Part shown: piece after piece, positions 42,696-50,873 of the stretch
Layout of the letters: the number at the start of each line of letters is the position of its first letter
How positions within the stretch are numbered: the first letter of the stretch is position 1
Origin: Roseitranquillus sp963749675
Lineage (GTDB): Bacteria > Pseudomonadota > Alphaproteobacteria > Rhodobacterales > Rhodobacteraceae
Length of the DNA stretch: 64,000 bases
Assembly (NCBI GenBank): GCA_963749675.1
Contig: CAVVNT010000002.1
Span: forward strand, 124,001 to 188,000
Direction of reading: 5' to 3'
Program-made: the position numbers and the translations under genes
Notes under the pieces: model-generated
Seen by the model: only the letters and a program-made list of their open reading frames with translations
Databases searched by the model: none
Told to the model about the DNA's origin: nothing

Positions 42696-44176
42696 GCCTC
42701 AACACCCTGACCATCGCCGAGGCGCGCGACAGGCTGCGCTCGGGCGAGATCACCGCGGTCGAGCTGACCGCCGCCTGCCTCGAGGCGGTCGAGAAGGCCG
42801 GCGCGCTGAACGCCGTCGTCCACCGCACGAACCCGATCGCGCTGGCGCAGGCCAAGGTGGCCGACCAGCGCTTCGCCGCAGGCGACACCCCCTCGATGTG
42901 CGGCATCCCGATCGGCGTGAAGGACCTCTTCTGCACCGAGGGCGTGCCGAGCCAGGCCGGTAGCCGCATCCTCGAAGGCTTCCTGCCGCCCTACGAGTCG
43001 ACCGTCACCCGCCAACTGTTCGAGGCCGGCGCGGTCATGGTCGGCAAGCTCAACATGGACGAGTTCGCGATGGGCTCGTCGAACGAGACGTCGACCTACG
43101 GCAACGTCGTGAACCCGTGGCGGCGCGGCAACGACGACACGGCGCTGACACCCGGCGGCTCCTCAGGCGGCTCGGCGGCGGCGGTGGCGGCCGACCTCTG
43201 CCTCGCCGCCACTGGCACCGACACCGGAGGCTCGATCCGTCAGCCCGCGGCGTTCACCGGCACCGTCGGGATCAAGCCGACCTACGGGCGGTGCTCGCGC
43301 TGGGGCATCGTCGCCTTCGCCTCGTCGCTCGACCAGGCCGGGCCGATGACCAAGACGGTGCGCGACGCCGCCATCATGCTGCAGGCGATGGCGGGGCCGG
43401 ACTCGATGGACTCGACCTCCGCCGACATTCCCGTACCGGACTTCGAGGCGGCGCTGACAGGCGACATTCGCGGCAAGACCATCGGCATCCCGCGCGAGTA
43501 CCGCATGGACGGCATGCCCGACGAGATCGAGGCGCTCTGGACGAAGGGCCGCGACATGCTGGCCGACGCCGGGGCGAAGATCGTCGACATCTCGCTGCCG
43601 CACACCCGGTACGCGCTGCCCGCCTACTACGTCATCGCCCCGGCCGAGGCATCGTCCAACCTCGCCCGCTATGACGGCGTCCGCTACGGCCGGCGGGCAA
43701 AGCTCGCGCAGGGCGACGGCGTGACCGAGATGTACGAGAAGACGCGGGCCGAAGGCTTCGGCGACGAGGTCCAGCGCCGCGTCATGATCGGCACCTACGT
43801 GCTTTCGGCCGGCTTCTACGACGCCTACTACAACCGCGCCCGGCGCGTGCGCACCCTCATCAAGCGCGACTTCGAGGAGGTGTTCGCGCAAGGCGTCGAC
43901 GCGATCCTGACGCCCGCCACGCCCTCGGCGGCCTTCCCGCTCGGGGCGATGGACGACGCCGACCCGGTGCAGATGTATCTCAACGACGTGTTTACGGTCA
44001 CCGTGAACCTCGCCGGCCTGCCCGGCGTGTCCGTCCCGGCGGGCCTTGATCGTACCGGCTTGCCGCTCGGCCTGCAGCTCATCGGCAAGCCGTGGGAGGA
44101 GGGGGAGCTTCTGAATCTCGCGCTCGCGGTCGAAACGGCGGCCGGTTTTGATGTCAAGCCGTCGCGTTGGTGGTAA
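42692..44176 (+). CDS. gatA: Aspartyl/glutamyl-tRNA amidotransferase subunit A
   Basis: The 494-residue amidase-signature enzyme has the Lys in IGVKDLFCTEGV, the glycine-serine block TPGGSSGGSAAAVAADLCLA and the catalytic serine in GTDTGGSIRQPAAF. The region YDAYYNRARRVRTLIKRDF is typical of GatA. It generates ammonia from glutamine for the GatB active site. Overlap with gatC (ATGA) indicates coupled translation. Confidence 0.97.
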   Translation: MSLNTLTIAEARDRLRSGEITAVELTAACLEAVEKAGALNAVVHRTNPIALAQAKVADQRFAAGDTPSMCGIPIGVKDLFCTEGVPSQAGSRILEGFLPPYESTVTRQLFEAGAVMVGKLNMDEFAMGSSNETSTYGNVVNPWRRGNDDTALTPGGSSGGSAAAVAADLCLAATGTDTGGSIRQPAAFTGTVGIKPTYGRCSRWGIVAFASSLDQAGPMTKTVRDAAIMLQAMAGPDSMDSTSADIPVPDFEAALTGDIRGKTIGIPREYRMDGMPDEIEALWTKGRDMLADAGAKIVDISLPHTRYALPAYYVIAPAEASSNLARYDGVRYGRRAKLAQGDGVTEMYEKTRAEGFGDEVQRRVMIGTYVLSAGFYDAYYNRARRVRTLIKRDFEEVFAQGVDAILTPATPSAAFPLGAMDDADPVQMYLNDVFTVTVNLAGLPGVSVPAGLDRTGLPLGLQLIGKPWEEGELLNLALAVETAAGFDVKPSRWW

Positions 44177-44188
44177 GGTAGTCTCGAG

Positions 44189-44896
44189 ATGCGCATCGCT
44201 CCGATCATCGCGGCCCTCGCCCTCAGCGCCTGCGCGACGGGGACCATGCAGACCGTCGGTTACGACGACGGCTACAACCCATACCGCGCCTCGCGCGAAG
44301 CGGAGCTTCAGGGCACCGCGGGACCGGTCCTCGTTGATCCGACAGGCCCCGAGGTCACGGGCCGCCCCGGCGTCATCAGCGGCAACGAACTCGCTGCGGC
44401 CGGCATCGGGACCGGCGGTGCCGCTGCGGCCAGCACGTACCAGGACGGCGCCTTCCAGACGGGCACTGCCGCCCCGGTCGCCCCGGCGCAGCCCGGCGGC
44501 AACGTCGGCATCTCGGACGAGCAGGATTTCGGCGCAGTCTCATCGCGCGAGAGCATCCAGTCCGACGCCCAGCGGCTCGAGGCGCAGCGCGAGGCCTACC
44601 AGGTGATCCCGCCCGAACCGGTGCCGCAGCGGCCCGCCGACACTGGCCCCAACATCGTCTCGTTCGCGCTGGGCACCTCGAACCAGCCGGGAGAGCAGGT
44701 CTACAGCCGCTCGGGCACGAACAGCCAGTCGCGGTTCACGCGGAACTGCGCCAAGTATTCCTCGTCCGACAAGGCGCAGGAGGCGTTTCTCGAAGCCGGC
44801 GGGCCGCAGCGCGACCGGATGGGCCTCGACCCCGACGGCGACGGCTTCGCCTGCTACTGGGACCCGCGCCCGTTCCGCGCCGCACGCGGCGGCTGA
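44189..44896 (+). CDS. Lipoprotein with C-terminal excalibur calcium-binding motif
   Basis: The 235-residue protein has a short lipoprotein signal (IAPIIAALALSACATG). A low-complexity middle is rich in Gly, Ala and Pro. The C-terminus reads NCAKYSSSDKAQEAFLEAGG then RMGLDPDGDGFACYWDPRPF. The D-P-D-G-D-G-F-A-C ending with paired cysteines is the excalibur motif, a predicted Ca2+ site of surface proteins. Its function is unknown. It lies between gatA and a cell-wall amidase, which fits an envelope role. Confidence 0.78.
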   Translation: MRIAPIIAALALSACATGTMQTVGYDDGYNPYRASREAELQGTAGPVLVDPTGPEVTGRPGVISGNELAAAGIGTGGAAAASTYQDGAFQTGTAAPVAPAQPGGNVGISDEQDFGAVSSRESIQSDAQRLEAQREAYQVIPPEPVPQRPADTGPNIVSFALGTSNQPGEQVYSRSGTNSQSRFTRNCAKYSSSDKAQEAFLEAGGPQRDRMGLDPDGDGFACYWDPRPFRAARGG

Positions 44897-44903
44897 CCGG
44901 CGG

Positions 44904-45572
44904 GTGATCCGGCGCCCTTCGCCGAACCACGGACCGCGCCGCGGTGGCGCTCGCCCCGACATCGTCGTGCTGCACCACACTGTTCTGCCGCGCGACGCTG
45001 CGCTGGCGCGTCTCTGCGACCCCGTGGCCGAGGTCTCGGCGCACTGGCTTATCGACCGCGCCGGCGATGTCTTCGCTCTCGTCGACGAGGACCGTCGCGC
45101 CTGGCACGCCGGCGCCGGCGCATGGGGCGCGGTGACCGACGTCAATTCCCGCTCCATCGGTATCGAGCTCGAAGGCGACGGCAGCGCCTTCCCTGTGCCG
45201 CAGATGGCGGGGCTGCGCGAGCTGCTCGCGGGCGTCCTGCGGCGCCACCGAATCGAGCCGGCTCGCGTCATCGCCCATTCCGATATGGCACCCGGCCGCA
45301 AGGACGACCCGGGTGCGGCATTCGACTGGACGGGTCTCGTTTCCGCCGGCCTGTCGGTCTGGCCCGCGGACCGAATGGCGGCTCCGGGCGAGACCGACGC
45401 CGCCCTCCTCCGCTTCGGCTATCCCGCCGCCGTCGGCCCCGACCTGCGCCTCGCCGCCTTCCGCCTGCGGTTCCGTCCGAAGGCGCAAGGACCTGCGGAT
45501 GAGCGGGACGCCGGCATGGCGGTCGACCTCGCCGAGCGTTTTCCCGTTGACCGGTACGACTCGCACGCCTAA
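44904..45572 (+). CDS. N-acetylmuramoyl-L-alanine amidase (AmpD-like, Amidase_2)
   Basis: The 222-residue protein has the Amidase_2 zinc ligands in IVVLHHTVLP, SAHWLIDRAGD and RVIAHSDMAPGRKDDPG (His and Asp/Lys site). WHAGAGAWGAVTDVNSRSIG and IELEGDG are also typical. It cuts the muramyl-peptide bond. With no signal peptide and PGRKDDPG near the end it resembles cytoplasmic AmpD of peptidoglycan recycling. Translation starts at a GTG with a weak Shine-Dalgarno. Its 3' end carries the rnpB promoter. Confidence 0.88.
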   Translation: MIRRPSPNHGPRRGGARPDIVVLHHTVLPRDAALARLCDPVAEVSAHWLIDRAGDVFALVDEDRRAWHAGAGAWGAVTDVNSRSIGIELEGDGSAFPVPQMAGLRELLAGVLRRHRIEPARVIAHSDMAPGRKDDPGAAFDWTGLVSAGLSVWPADRMAAPGETDAALLRFGYPAAVGPDLRLAAFRLRFRPKAQGPADERDAGMAVDLAERFPVDRYDSHA

Positions 45573-45577
45573 CCCCT
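45549..45577 (+). promoter_or_regulatory. Predicted promoter of rnpB
   Basis: TTGACC (45549-45554), a 17-base spacer and TAACCC (45572-45577) form a sigma-70-like promoter ending about 8 bases before the 5' end of RNase P RNA. It overlaps the last codons of the amidase gene. Confidence 0.6.
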
Positions 45578-45584
45578 TAGCCGC

Positions 45585-45998
45585 GCGGATGGCTGGATGG
45601 CCGCGGGCGTCGAATGCGCCCGAGGAAAGTCCGGACTCCACGAAGCGACGGTGCCGGGTAACGCCCGGCCGGGGCAACCCGAGGGAAAGCGCCACAGAGA
45701 ACAGTCCGCCCGTCGAACCGGAGGTTCGCCAACGGAAACACTTCGACGGGTAAGGGTGAAACGGTGGGGTAAGGGCCCACCGCGGGACGGGCAACCGGAC
45801 CGGCACGGCAAGCCCCACCGGGAGCAATGCCGAATAGGGACCTCGCGCCCCTTGGTTCGAGAGGACCGGGGCAGGGCGGCTTCGGCCCGAGAGGTCCGGG
45901 TTGGCAGCTCGATCCCGCCGGCAACGGCGGGACCAGAGGAATGGTCATCCAGGGGGCTTCGGCCCCCGGACAGAATCCGGCTTACAGGCCATCCGCGC
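45585..45998 (+). ncRNA. rnpB: RNase P RNA, class A
   Basis: The terminal P1 helix is formed by GCGCGGATGGC (45585) and GCCATCCGCGC (45988-45998). Universal core blocks are present: GAGGAAAGTCCGGACTCC near the 5' end, CACAGAGAACAG, AAGGGTGAAACGGTGGGGTA and the 3' GACAGAATCCGGCTTACAGG. The length of about 414 nt is normal for alphaproteobacteria. It is the catalytic RNA that trims tRNA 5' leaders. A protein frame running through it is incidental. Confidence 0.96.
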
Positions 45999-46070
45999 AT
46001 CGCCACCTCCCCGAGAATCCGCTACAGTGCGATTCGCACGCAGTGTGCAGCGGCTGGGAGGAATGCACCG

Positions 46071-46778
46071 ATGAGCTTTGTCAGGACGTTGGCCAGCGTG
46101 GCCATGGGGTTTGCCGCGGCCAAGGGCCTCGATCATTTTCGCAAGACGGGCGGCCTCGCCGGAATGCAGAAGCAGCTCGAGTCGACCAGCAGCAGCATGG
46201 GCATGCAACTCGGCGCGATGGCCGAGAAGATGGGCGTGCCCGGCGGCGCCAAGACGGTCAACGACTTCATCGCCAAGATGTCTGCGGCCCCCGCCGCCGC
46301 GACCGAGGCGGGCTCGGCCGGCCTCGGCAGCCTGCTCGCGGCGATGAAGACCGCAACCGATACCGGCGGCAAGATGGCCGACGACATGATCGGCGCGCTT
46401 TTCGGCGGCACCCCCGTCGCGGTCGCGCAGGAGGAGAACGCCAAGCTGATGCTGCGCGCCATGATCCAGGCCGCCAAGGCCGACGGAGATATCTCCGACG
46501 AGGAGCGGGCGACGATCATGGCTCAGCTCGGCGACGTGGACCCCGAGGAGCGTGCGTTCGTCGAGGAGGAGATGGCCAAGCCGTCCGACCCGACGGCCCT
46601 CGCGCGGGATACGCAGGAGTCCATGAAGACGCAGGTCTATGCCACTTCGCTGATGGCGGTGCGGGCCGACAATGCCGCCGAGCAGACCTACCTGCGCCAG
46701 CTCGCCTCCGCCCTCGGCATTTCGGACGAGGCGCGCGACCGCGTGCACGCCAGCATGGGCATCGCGCCGCTCTCCTAG
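46071..46778 (+). CDS. TerB/DUF533-like protein
   Basis: The 235-residue protein has an N-terminal hydrophobic start (FVRTLASVAMGFAAAKGLDH) and a variable Ala/Met-rich middle. Its C-terminal domain reads KLMLRAMIQAAKADGDISDE, ERATIMAQLGDVD and LRQLASALGISDEARDRVHA. The acidic AKADGDISDEE helix is the TerB-like/DUF533 signature, possibly metal binding. Function is unknown. The ATG has GGGAGGA eight bases upstream. It follows rnpB in the same direction after 72 bp. Confidence 0.82.
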   Translation: MSFVRTLASVAMGFAAAKGLDHFRKTGGLAGMQKQLESTSSSMGMQLGAMAEKMGVPGGAKTVNDFIAKMSAAPAAATEAGSAGLGSLLAAMKTATDTGGKMADDMIGALFGGTPVAVAQEENAKLMLRAMIQAAKADGDISDEERATIMAQLGDVDPEERAFVEEEMAKPSDPTALARDTQESMKTQVYATSLMAVRADNAAEQTYLRQLASALGISDEARDRVHASMGIAPLS

Positions 46779-46787
46779 GTCTCGGCG

Positions 46788-47504
46788 TCAGTGGGGGTCG
46801 GCGGCTGCATCGCTCCGCTTTCGGCGCCCACGCCGCCAGACGAATGCGGCGGCCGGGAGCAGGACAGTGACGAAGCAAGCGGCCAGTGCGATGGGGCGGG
46901 TTCCACTGTCCATGATCCCCGCCCCCATCGCGGCGAAGGCGAAGCTGATCGGCGCGACGCCGATCAGGGTCGCCAGCGCGAAGCGCCACGTCTCGAGCTG
47001 CGTCAGGCCGGCGACGTAGCTGACCGCGTCGAACGAGATCGCCGGAATCAGCCGTGACGCCAGGACCAGAAGCATTAGCATGGATTGCGAGCGCGGCCGG
47101 GTGATCCAGACCGCGAGCGGGCGCGACGACGCGCCGAGCATGCGCTGTCCGAACCGCCGCGAGAGGCCGAAGGCGATCATCGCGCCCGCGAACGCCCCCA
47201 CGAGCGTCAGGCCACCGCCGAGCCACGGGCCGTAGAGCGCACCGGCCGCCATGGCGATCGGGCCGCTGGGGATCGGGCTCGCCACCACGGCCAGGGCCAT
47301 CAGTGCCACCACCGCGAACGGGCCGGCGCGCGAGATCGCTTCGGCCGCCCCCGCCTCGGTCTCGACACGCTGCGCGAGGGCCAGCAGATCGCCATGCCAC
47401 CACAAGGCCGCAACCGCTGCCGCAGCGACGAGACCCGTCGCGATCAGCGTCGACGGGCGCATCGCGGTCAGCCGCGGCGCCCTCCTGTGCTGGTCGGTCG
47501 TCAT
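46788..47504 (-). CDS. TVP38/TMEM64 (DedA-like) membrane protein
   Basis: The 238-residue protein has five or six helices and the VTT/SNARE-associated family motifs: ASPIPSGPIAMAAGALYGPW (re-entrant loop), GAFAGAMIAFGLSRRFGQ and SRLIPAISFDAVSYVAGL. Relatives take part in lipid scrambling or envelope homeostasis. The start MTTDQHRRAP has a GGAGG at seven bases. It converges on the TerB-like gene with 9 bp between stops. Confidence 0.88.
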   Translation of the reverse strand: MTTDQHRRAPRLTAMRPSTLIATGLVAAAAVAALWWHGDLLALAQRVETEAGAAEAISRAGPFAVVALMALAVVASPIPSGPIAMAAGALYGPWLGGGLTLVGAFAGAMIAFGLSRRFGQRMLGASSRPLAVWITRPRSQSMLMLLVLASRLIPAISFDAVSYVAGLTQLETWRFALATLIGVAPISFAFAAMGAGIMDSGTRPIALAACFVTVLLPAAAFVWRRGRRKRSDAAADPH

Positions 47505-47651
47505 CTCGTCGACCTCCGGATGCTTGTCCGCGGCGGATCGCGCACCGCGGCCGCGGCCTGCCATCGCACCGTCGCGGGGCGCCTGGCAGTCTCTCGAGTG
47601 TTGCACGAGAGTGCACGACGACGCGACCCGCTCAAGAGCCGGGCGCACGGC

Positions 47652-47679
47652 TTGACAGCCGCGCGCGCAGGGGTAAAAG
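47652..47679 (+). promoter_or_regulatory. Predicted promoter of rpmG
   Basis: TTGACA (47652-47657), a 16-base spacer and TAAAAG (47674-47679) lie about 60 bases before the rpmG start. This is the best sigma-70 match in the intergenic stretch 47505-47737, which otherwise holds nothing recognisable. Confidence 0.55.
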
Positions 47680-47737
47680 CGGGACCTTGCTAATTCTGCC
47701 GGGCCGAGGCGCTCGGCCGCCGAGAGGAGAAGGCGAC

Positions 47738-47905
47738 ATGGCGAAGCCGACCACCATAAAGATCCGCCTGAACTCGACGGCGGACACGGGCCACTTCTAC
47801 GTCACAAAGAAGAACGCCCGGACCATGACCGAGAAGATGACGGTCAAGAAATACGATCCCGTCGCGCGCAAGCACGTCGAGTACAAGGAAGGCAAGATCA
47901 AGTAG
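47738..47905 (+). CDS. rpmG: 50S ribosomal protein L33
   Basis: The 55-residue basic protein reads MAKPTTIKIRLNSTADTGHF, KNARTMTEKMTVKKYDPVAR and KHVEYKEGKIK. This is the zinc-free (C-minus) form of L33, lacking the four cysteines. It belongs to the large ribosomal subunit. GAGGAGAAGG precedes the ATG, and a strong terminator follows. Confidence 0.97.
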   Translation: MAKPTTIKIRLNSTADTGHFYVTKKNARTMTEKMTVKKYDPVARKHVEYKEGKIK

Positions 47906-47933
47906 GATCGCGCCGATCCTGACGCCATGATGG

Positions 47934-47959
47934 GGCCGCGCCGCAAGCGCGGCCTTTTT
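47934..47959 (+). terminator. Intrinsic terminator after rpmG
   Basis: GGCCGCGC (47934-47941) pairs perfectly with GCGCGGCC (47947-47954) around loop CGCAA, followed by TTTTT. It ends the rpmG transcript before the GNAT gene. Confidence 0.93.
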
Positions 47960-47976
47960 CGTTCTCGGAGGGCTCA

Positions 47977-48525
47977 ATGCCCGAGACGCTGACCGTCCGC
48001 GTCGCCGGCCCAGCCGATCTCTCGGCGATCGACGGGCTGCTCGCGCGCAGCTATCCGATCCTGTTGAAGCCGGACTATGCCCCGTCGACGCTGGTGCTGG
48101 CCCTGCCACTGATCTCTCGCGCGAACCCCGCGCTCGTGCGCTCCGGCAGCTACTACGTGGTGGAGGAGGCGGGCCTCGTGGTCGGCGCCGGCGGCTGGAC
48201 GCGCGCCGCTTCGCCGGGGCGTGCGACCGGCACCCGTCGCGCCGTCGCCCACATCCGGCACGTCGTGACCGACCACGGCAGGACACGCCGGGGCATCGGA
48301 CGCGCGCTGATGGCACGTGTTCTCGCGGACGCTGCCGACAGCGGCGCCACGACGGTCGAGTGTCTCAGCACGCGAACCGCTGTGCCGTTCTACCGCGCCT
48401 GTGGTTTTGCGGACCTCGGGCCGGTTGACCATCACGCTCGCCCCGGGCATCGCGTTCCCGGCCGTCCGGATGGTGCGCCGCCTGCGTCGGTGAGCGTCAG
48501 GAGGCCTTGCGCAGCGGCCCGATGA
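47977..48525 (+). CDS. GNAT family acetyltransferase, C-terminus frame-altered
   Basis: The GNAT core is clear: VRVAGPADLSAIDGLLARSY, a strand ending VVGAGGWT, the acetyl-CoA loop HIRHVVTDHGRTRRGIGRAL and VECLSTRTAVPFYRACGF. The frame as read runs to 48525. However, from about 48424 another frame reads TITLAPGIAFPAVRMVRRLR and stops at 48493, and that is the usual ending of this family. A one-base change near 48424 probably altered the tail. The substrate is unknown. The last 29 bases overlap the convergent NUDIX gene only in the altered frame. Confidence 0.78.
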   Translation: MPETLTVRVAGPADLSAIDGLLARSYPILLKPDYAPSTLVLALPLISRANPALVRSGSYYVVEEAGLVVGAGGWTRAASPGRATGTRRAVAHIRHVVTDHGRTRRGIGRALMARVLADAADSGATTVECLSTRTAVPFYRACGFADLGPVDHHARPGHRVPGRPDGAPPASVSVRRPCAAAR

Positions 48526-48955
48526 GCGGATGCTTGCGCGGCTTCTGCACGAGCTGCGACAGCAGGCGGACGAGGTCGGGCTCGTTCACCGCCTTCGCCG
48601 CGCCCTTGGGCGAGAACCAGCGGCGTTTGCGCTGGTCGCGTTCCTTCCAGTTCCGCTTGAGCCGCCGGACCATCATCGGAAACAGCGTCACGCGGCATGG
48701 AATCGAAGAGCCGTCGTCAAGCACCTTGTCGTAGCGATAGTGGCCCAGCGGGACGCGAGAGACATGCCCCATCACGCCCGCCTCCTCCAGCGCCTCGATC
48801 TCGGCCGCGCGCCAAGGCTTCTTGCCCTCCATCGTCCAACCCTTGGGCATCACCCAACGGCCGGTGTCGCGCGACGTCACCATCATGACCCGCAGACGCC
48901 CCTTGTCGTCCCATCGCAACGGGAGCGCTGCAACTTGTTCCGCAATACTGCCCAT
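48497..48955 (-). CDS. NUDIX hydrolase
   Basis: The 152-residue protein carries a diphosphatase-type Nudix box, WTMEGKKPWRAAEIEALEEA followed by GVMG, in which the E-x-x-E-E metal-binding core is intact. Flanking TGRWVMPKG and GHYRYDKVLDDGSSIPC resemble diphosphoinositol/diadenosine polyphosphate hydrolase-like members. The start MGSIAEQVAALPLRWD was preferred over an ATG 39 bp upstream. It lies downstream of sulP in the same direction but is probably a separate unit. Confidence 0.86.
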   Translation of the reverse strand: MGSIAEQVAALPLRWDDKGRLRVMMVTSRDTGRWVMPKGWTMEGKKPWRAAEIEALEEAGVMGHVSRVPLGHYRYDKVLDDGSSIPCRVTLFPMMVRRLKRNWKERDQRKRRWFSPKGAAKAVNEPDLVRLLSQLVQKPRKHPLIGPLRKAS

Positions 48956-49057
48956 GTACCTTCGCTTTTTTCTTACAATATGGCACAGCGCCATGAAACT
49001 ACTAAGACAAATACCGCGAGGTACCTTTCCTCAGCGTGAAGATCGAGGAGCGACGGT

Positions 49058-50812
49058 CTACTCGGCCGCCTTGAGCGGATCGGCCGCCGCGATGCCGGGG
49101 GCCAGGGTCCGGATGGCCTCCCACTGCGAGAGGAAGACCTCCCCCGTCAGTTCGTCCAGCAGGTGGGAGCGCTTGAGCCTGTCCATCACCGGCCCCTTCA
49201 CCTCGCTGAGGTGCAAGGTCACGCCTTCGTCCGCGAGGCGGCGGTTCAGTTCCTCCAGCGATTCCAGCGCGGACAGGTCGATCTCGTTGACCGCCGGACA
49301 CATCAGCACGACGTGGCGCAGGCCCTTCCGGCTGGCGACGCGCTCCAGCACCATGTCCTCCAGCCAGCGGGCGTTCGGGAAATAGAGGCTCTCGTCGACC
49401 CGGACGGTCAGAAGGGCGGGGTCGGTCAGCACGCGGTGCCGCTCGACGTTGCGGAAATGCTGCGTCCCCGGAACCAGCCCGACCTCGGCGACATGCGGTC
49501 GCGACGTCCGGTAAAGGTGCAGCCCCAGCGAGATCAGCACGCCCGACGACACCCCCGCCTCGACGCCGACGACGAGCGTGACGACGATGGTCGCGGCCAC
49601 CGCCGCGAAATCGGCCCGGCTGTAGCGCCACGCCTTCTGCAGGATCGACAGGTCGACGAGCGACAGTACCGCGACGATGATCGTCGCCGCCAGCGTCGCG
49701 TTCGGCAGGAAGTGGATCAGCGGCGTCAGCGCCACCGCCGCGATCGCCAGGCCAACCGCCGTGAACGCCCCTGCCGCAGGCGTCTCGGCCCCGGCATCGA
49801 AGTTCACGACCGAGCGCGCGAAGCCGCCCGTGACCGGATATCCGCCGGTGAAAGCGGCGCCCAGGTTGGCGGCGCCCAGGCCGATCAGCTCCTGGTTCGG
49901 GTCGATGCGCTGCCGTCGCTTCGCCGCCAGGGTCTGCGCCACCGAAACCGACTCCACGAACCCGATGATCGAGATCAGCAGGGCCGGCACGGCAAGTTGC
50001 GTGACCAGATCCGGCGCGAAGGAGGGCAGGGTCAGCGGCGGCAGCGCCTGCGGCACCGCGCCGACGATCGCGACGCCCCGCGCGTCGAGCGACATCGCCC
50101 ATGCGGCGAACGTCGTCACCGCGACCGCCACCACCGGCCCCGCCTTGGCGAGGTACCCTGCAAGCTGCGGCCGCACGCCCGCGCGCGCAAGCGCCGGCTG
50201 CAGCCCCCGTCTCACCCAGAACAGGAACGCGGTCGCCGCGATGCCGATGGCCAGCGTCCAGGGGTTCGTCTCCGGCAGGTGCGCCGCCAGCGACAGGACG
50301 ATCTCGGGCAGGGTATGGCCTTGGGCCGGTATCCCGAGAACATGCCGCACCTGGCTTGCCGCGATCAGGATGCCCGACGCTGTGATGAAGCCCGCGATCA
50401 CCGGATGCGACAGGAAGTTCGCGATAAATCCGAGCCGCAGCAGCCCCATCGCCAACAGCATCCCGCCGGACAGCATCGCCAGCGTCAGCGCCGCAACTGC
50501 GTAGCCTGCGGTCCCCTGCGCCGCGACCCCGCCCACCGCCGCCGCCGTCATCAGCGACACCACCGCGACCGGACCGACGGCCAGGGCCCGGCTGGTGCCG
50601 AACACCGCATAGAGCAGGATCGGTACGATCGAGGCGTAGAGCCCCGCCTCCGCCGGCAGTCCCGCCAGCATCGCGTAGGCCAGCGACTGCGGGATCAGCA
50701 TGATCGTGACGATCACCGCGGCCACGAGGTCGTTGGTCAGCGTGCTGCGATCATAGCGCCGGCCCCAGTCGAGGACGGGCAGGCGGCGCGCGAGGGCGGG
50801 GGGAATGGTCAT
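49058..50812 (-). CDS. SulP family anion permease with STAS domain
   Basis: The 584-residue permease has 10-12 helices. SulP landmarks are DLVAAVIVTIMLIPQSLAYA (N-terminal signature), VVSLMTAAAVG and FTGGYPVTGGFARSVVN. A cytoplasmic STAS domain (residues about 440-560: VDESLYFPNARWLED, LMCPAVNEIDLSALESLEEL) closes it. Family substrates are sulfate, bicarbonate or other anions. As the last gene of the sulfide/persulfide operon it may move sulfate or sulfite, the end products of that pathway. Confidence 0.92.
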   Translation of the reverse strand: MTIPPALARRLPVLDWGRRYDRSTLTNDLVAAVIVTIMLIPQSLAYAMLAGLPAEAGLYASIVPILLYAVFGTSRALAVGPVAVVSLMTAAAVGGVAAQGTAGYAVAALTLAMLSGGMLLAMGLLRLGFIANFLSHPVIAGFITASGILIAASQVRHVLGIPAQGHTLPEIVLSLAAHLPETNPWTLAIGIAATAFLFWVRRGLQPALARAGVRPQLAGYLAKAGPVVAVAVTTFAAWAMSLDARGVAIVGAVPQALPPLTLPSFAPDLVTQLAVPALLISIIGFVESVSVAQTLAAKRRQRIDPNQELIGLGAANLGAAFTGGYPVTGGFARSVVNFDAGAETPAAGAFTAVGLAIAAVALTPLIHFLPNATLAATIIVAVLSLVDLSILQKAWRYSRADFAAVAATIVVTLVVGVEAGVSSGVLISLGLHLYRTSRPHVAEVGLVPGTQHFRNVERHRVLTDPALLTVRVDESLYFPNARWLEDMVLERVASRKGLRHVVLMCPAVNEIDLSALESLEELNRRLADEGVTLHLSEVKGPVMDRLKRSHLLDELTGEVFLSQWEAIRTLAPGIAAADPLKAAE

Positions 50813-50873
50813 GTCTTCGTCACTGTCCAGGTTGGGGTGCCCGCCGCCGGTGCGGCGGGCGTGAGAGGCGGAA

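Noticed and set aside
45597..46070. Protein-coding reading through the RNase P RNA region
   Set aside because: The conserved RNA core and P1 helix explain this segment. The downstream protein starts at 46071 with its own Shine-Dalgarno.
48980..48994. ATGGC-N5-GCCAT hairpin between sulP and the NUDIX gene
   Set aside because: The stem is short, there is no T-run, and it overlaps an alternative NUDIX start. It is not convincing as a terminator or operator.
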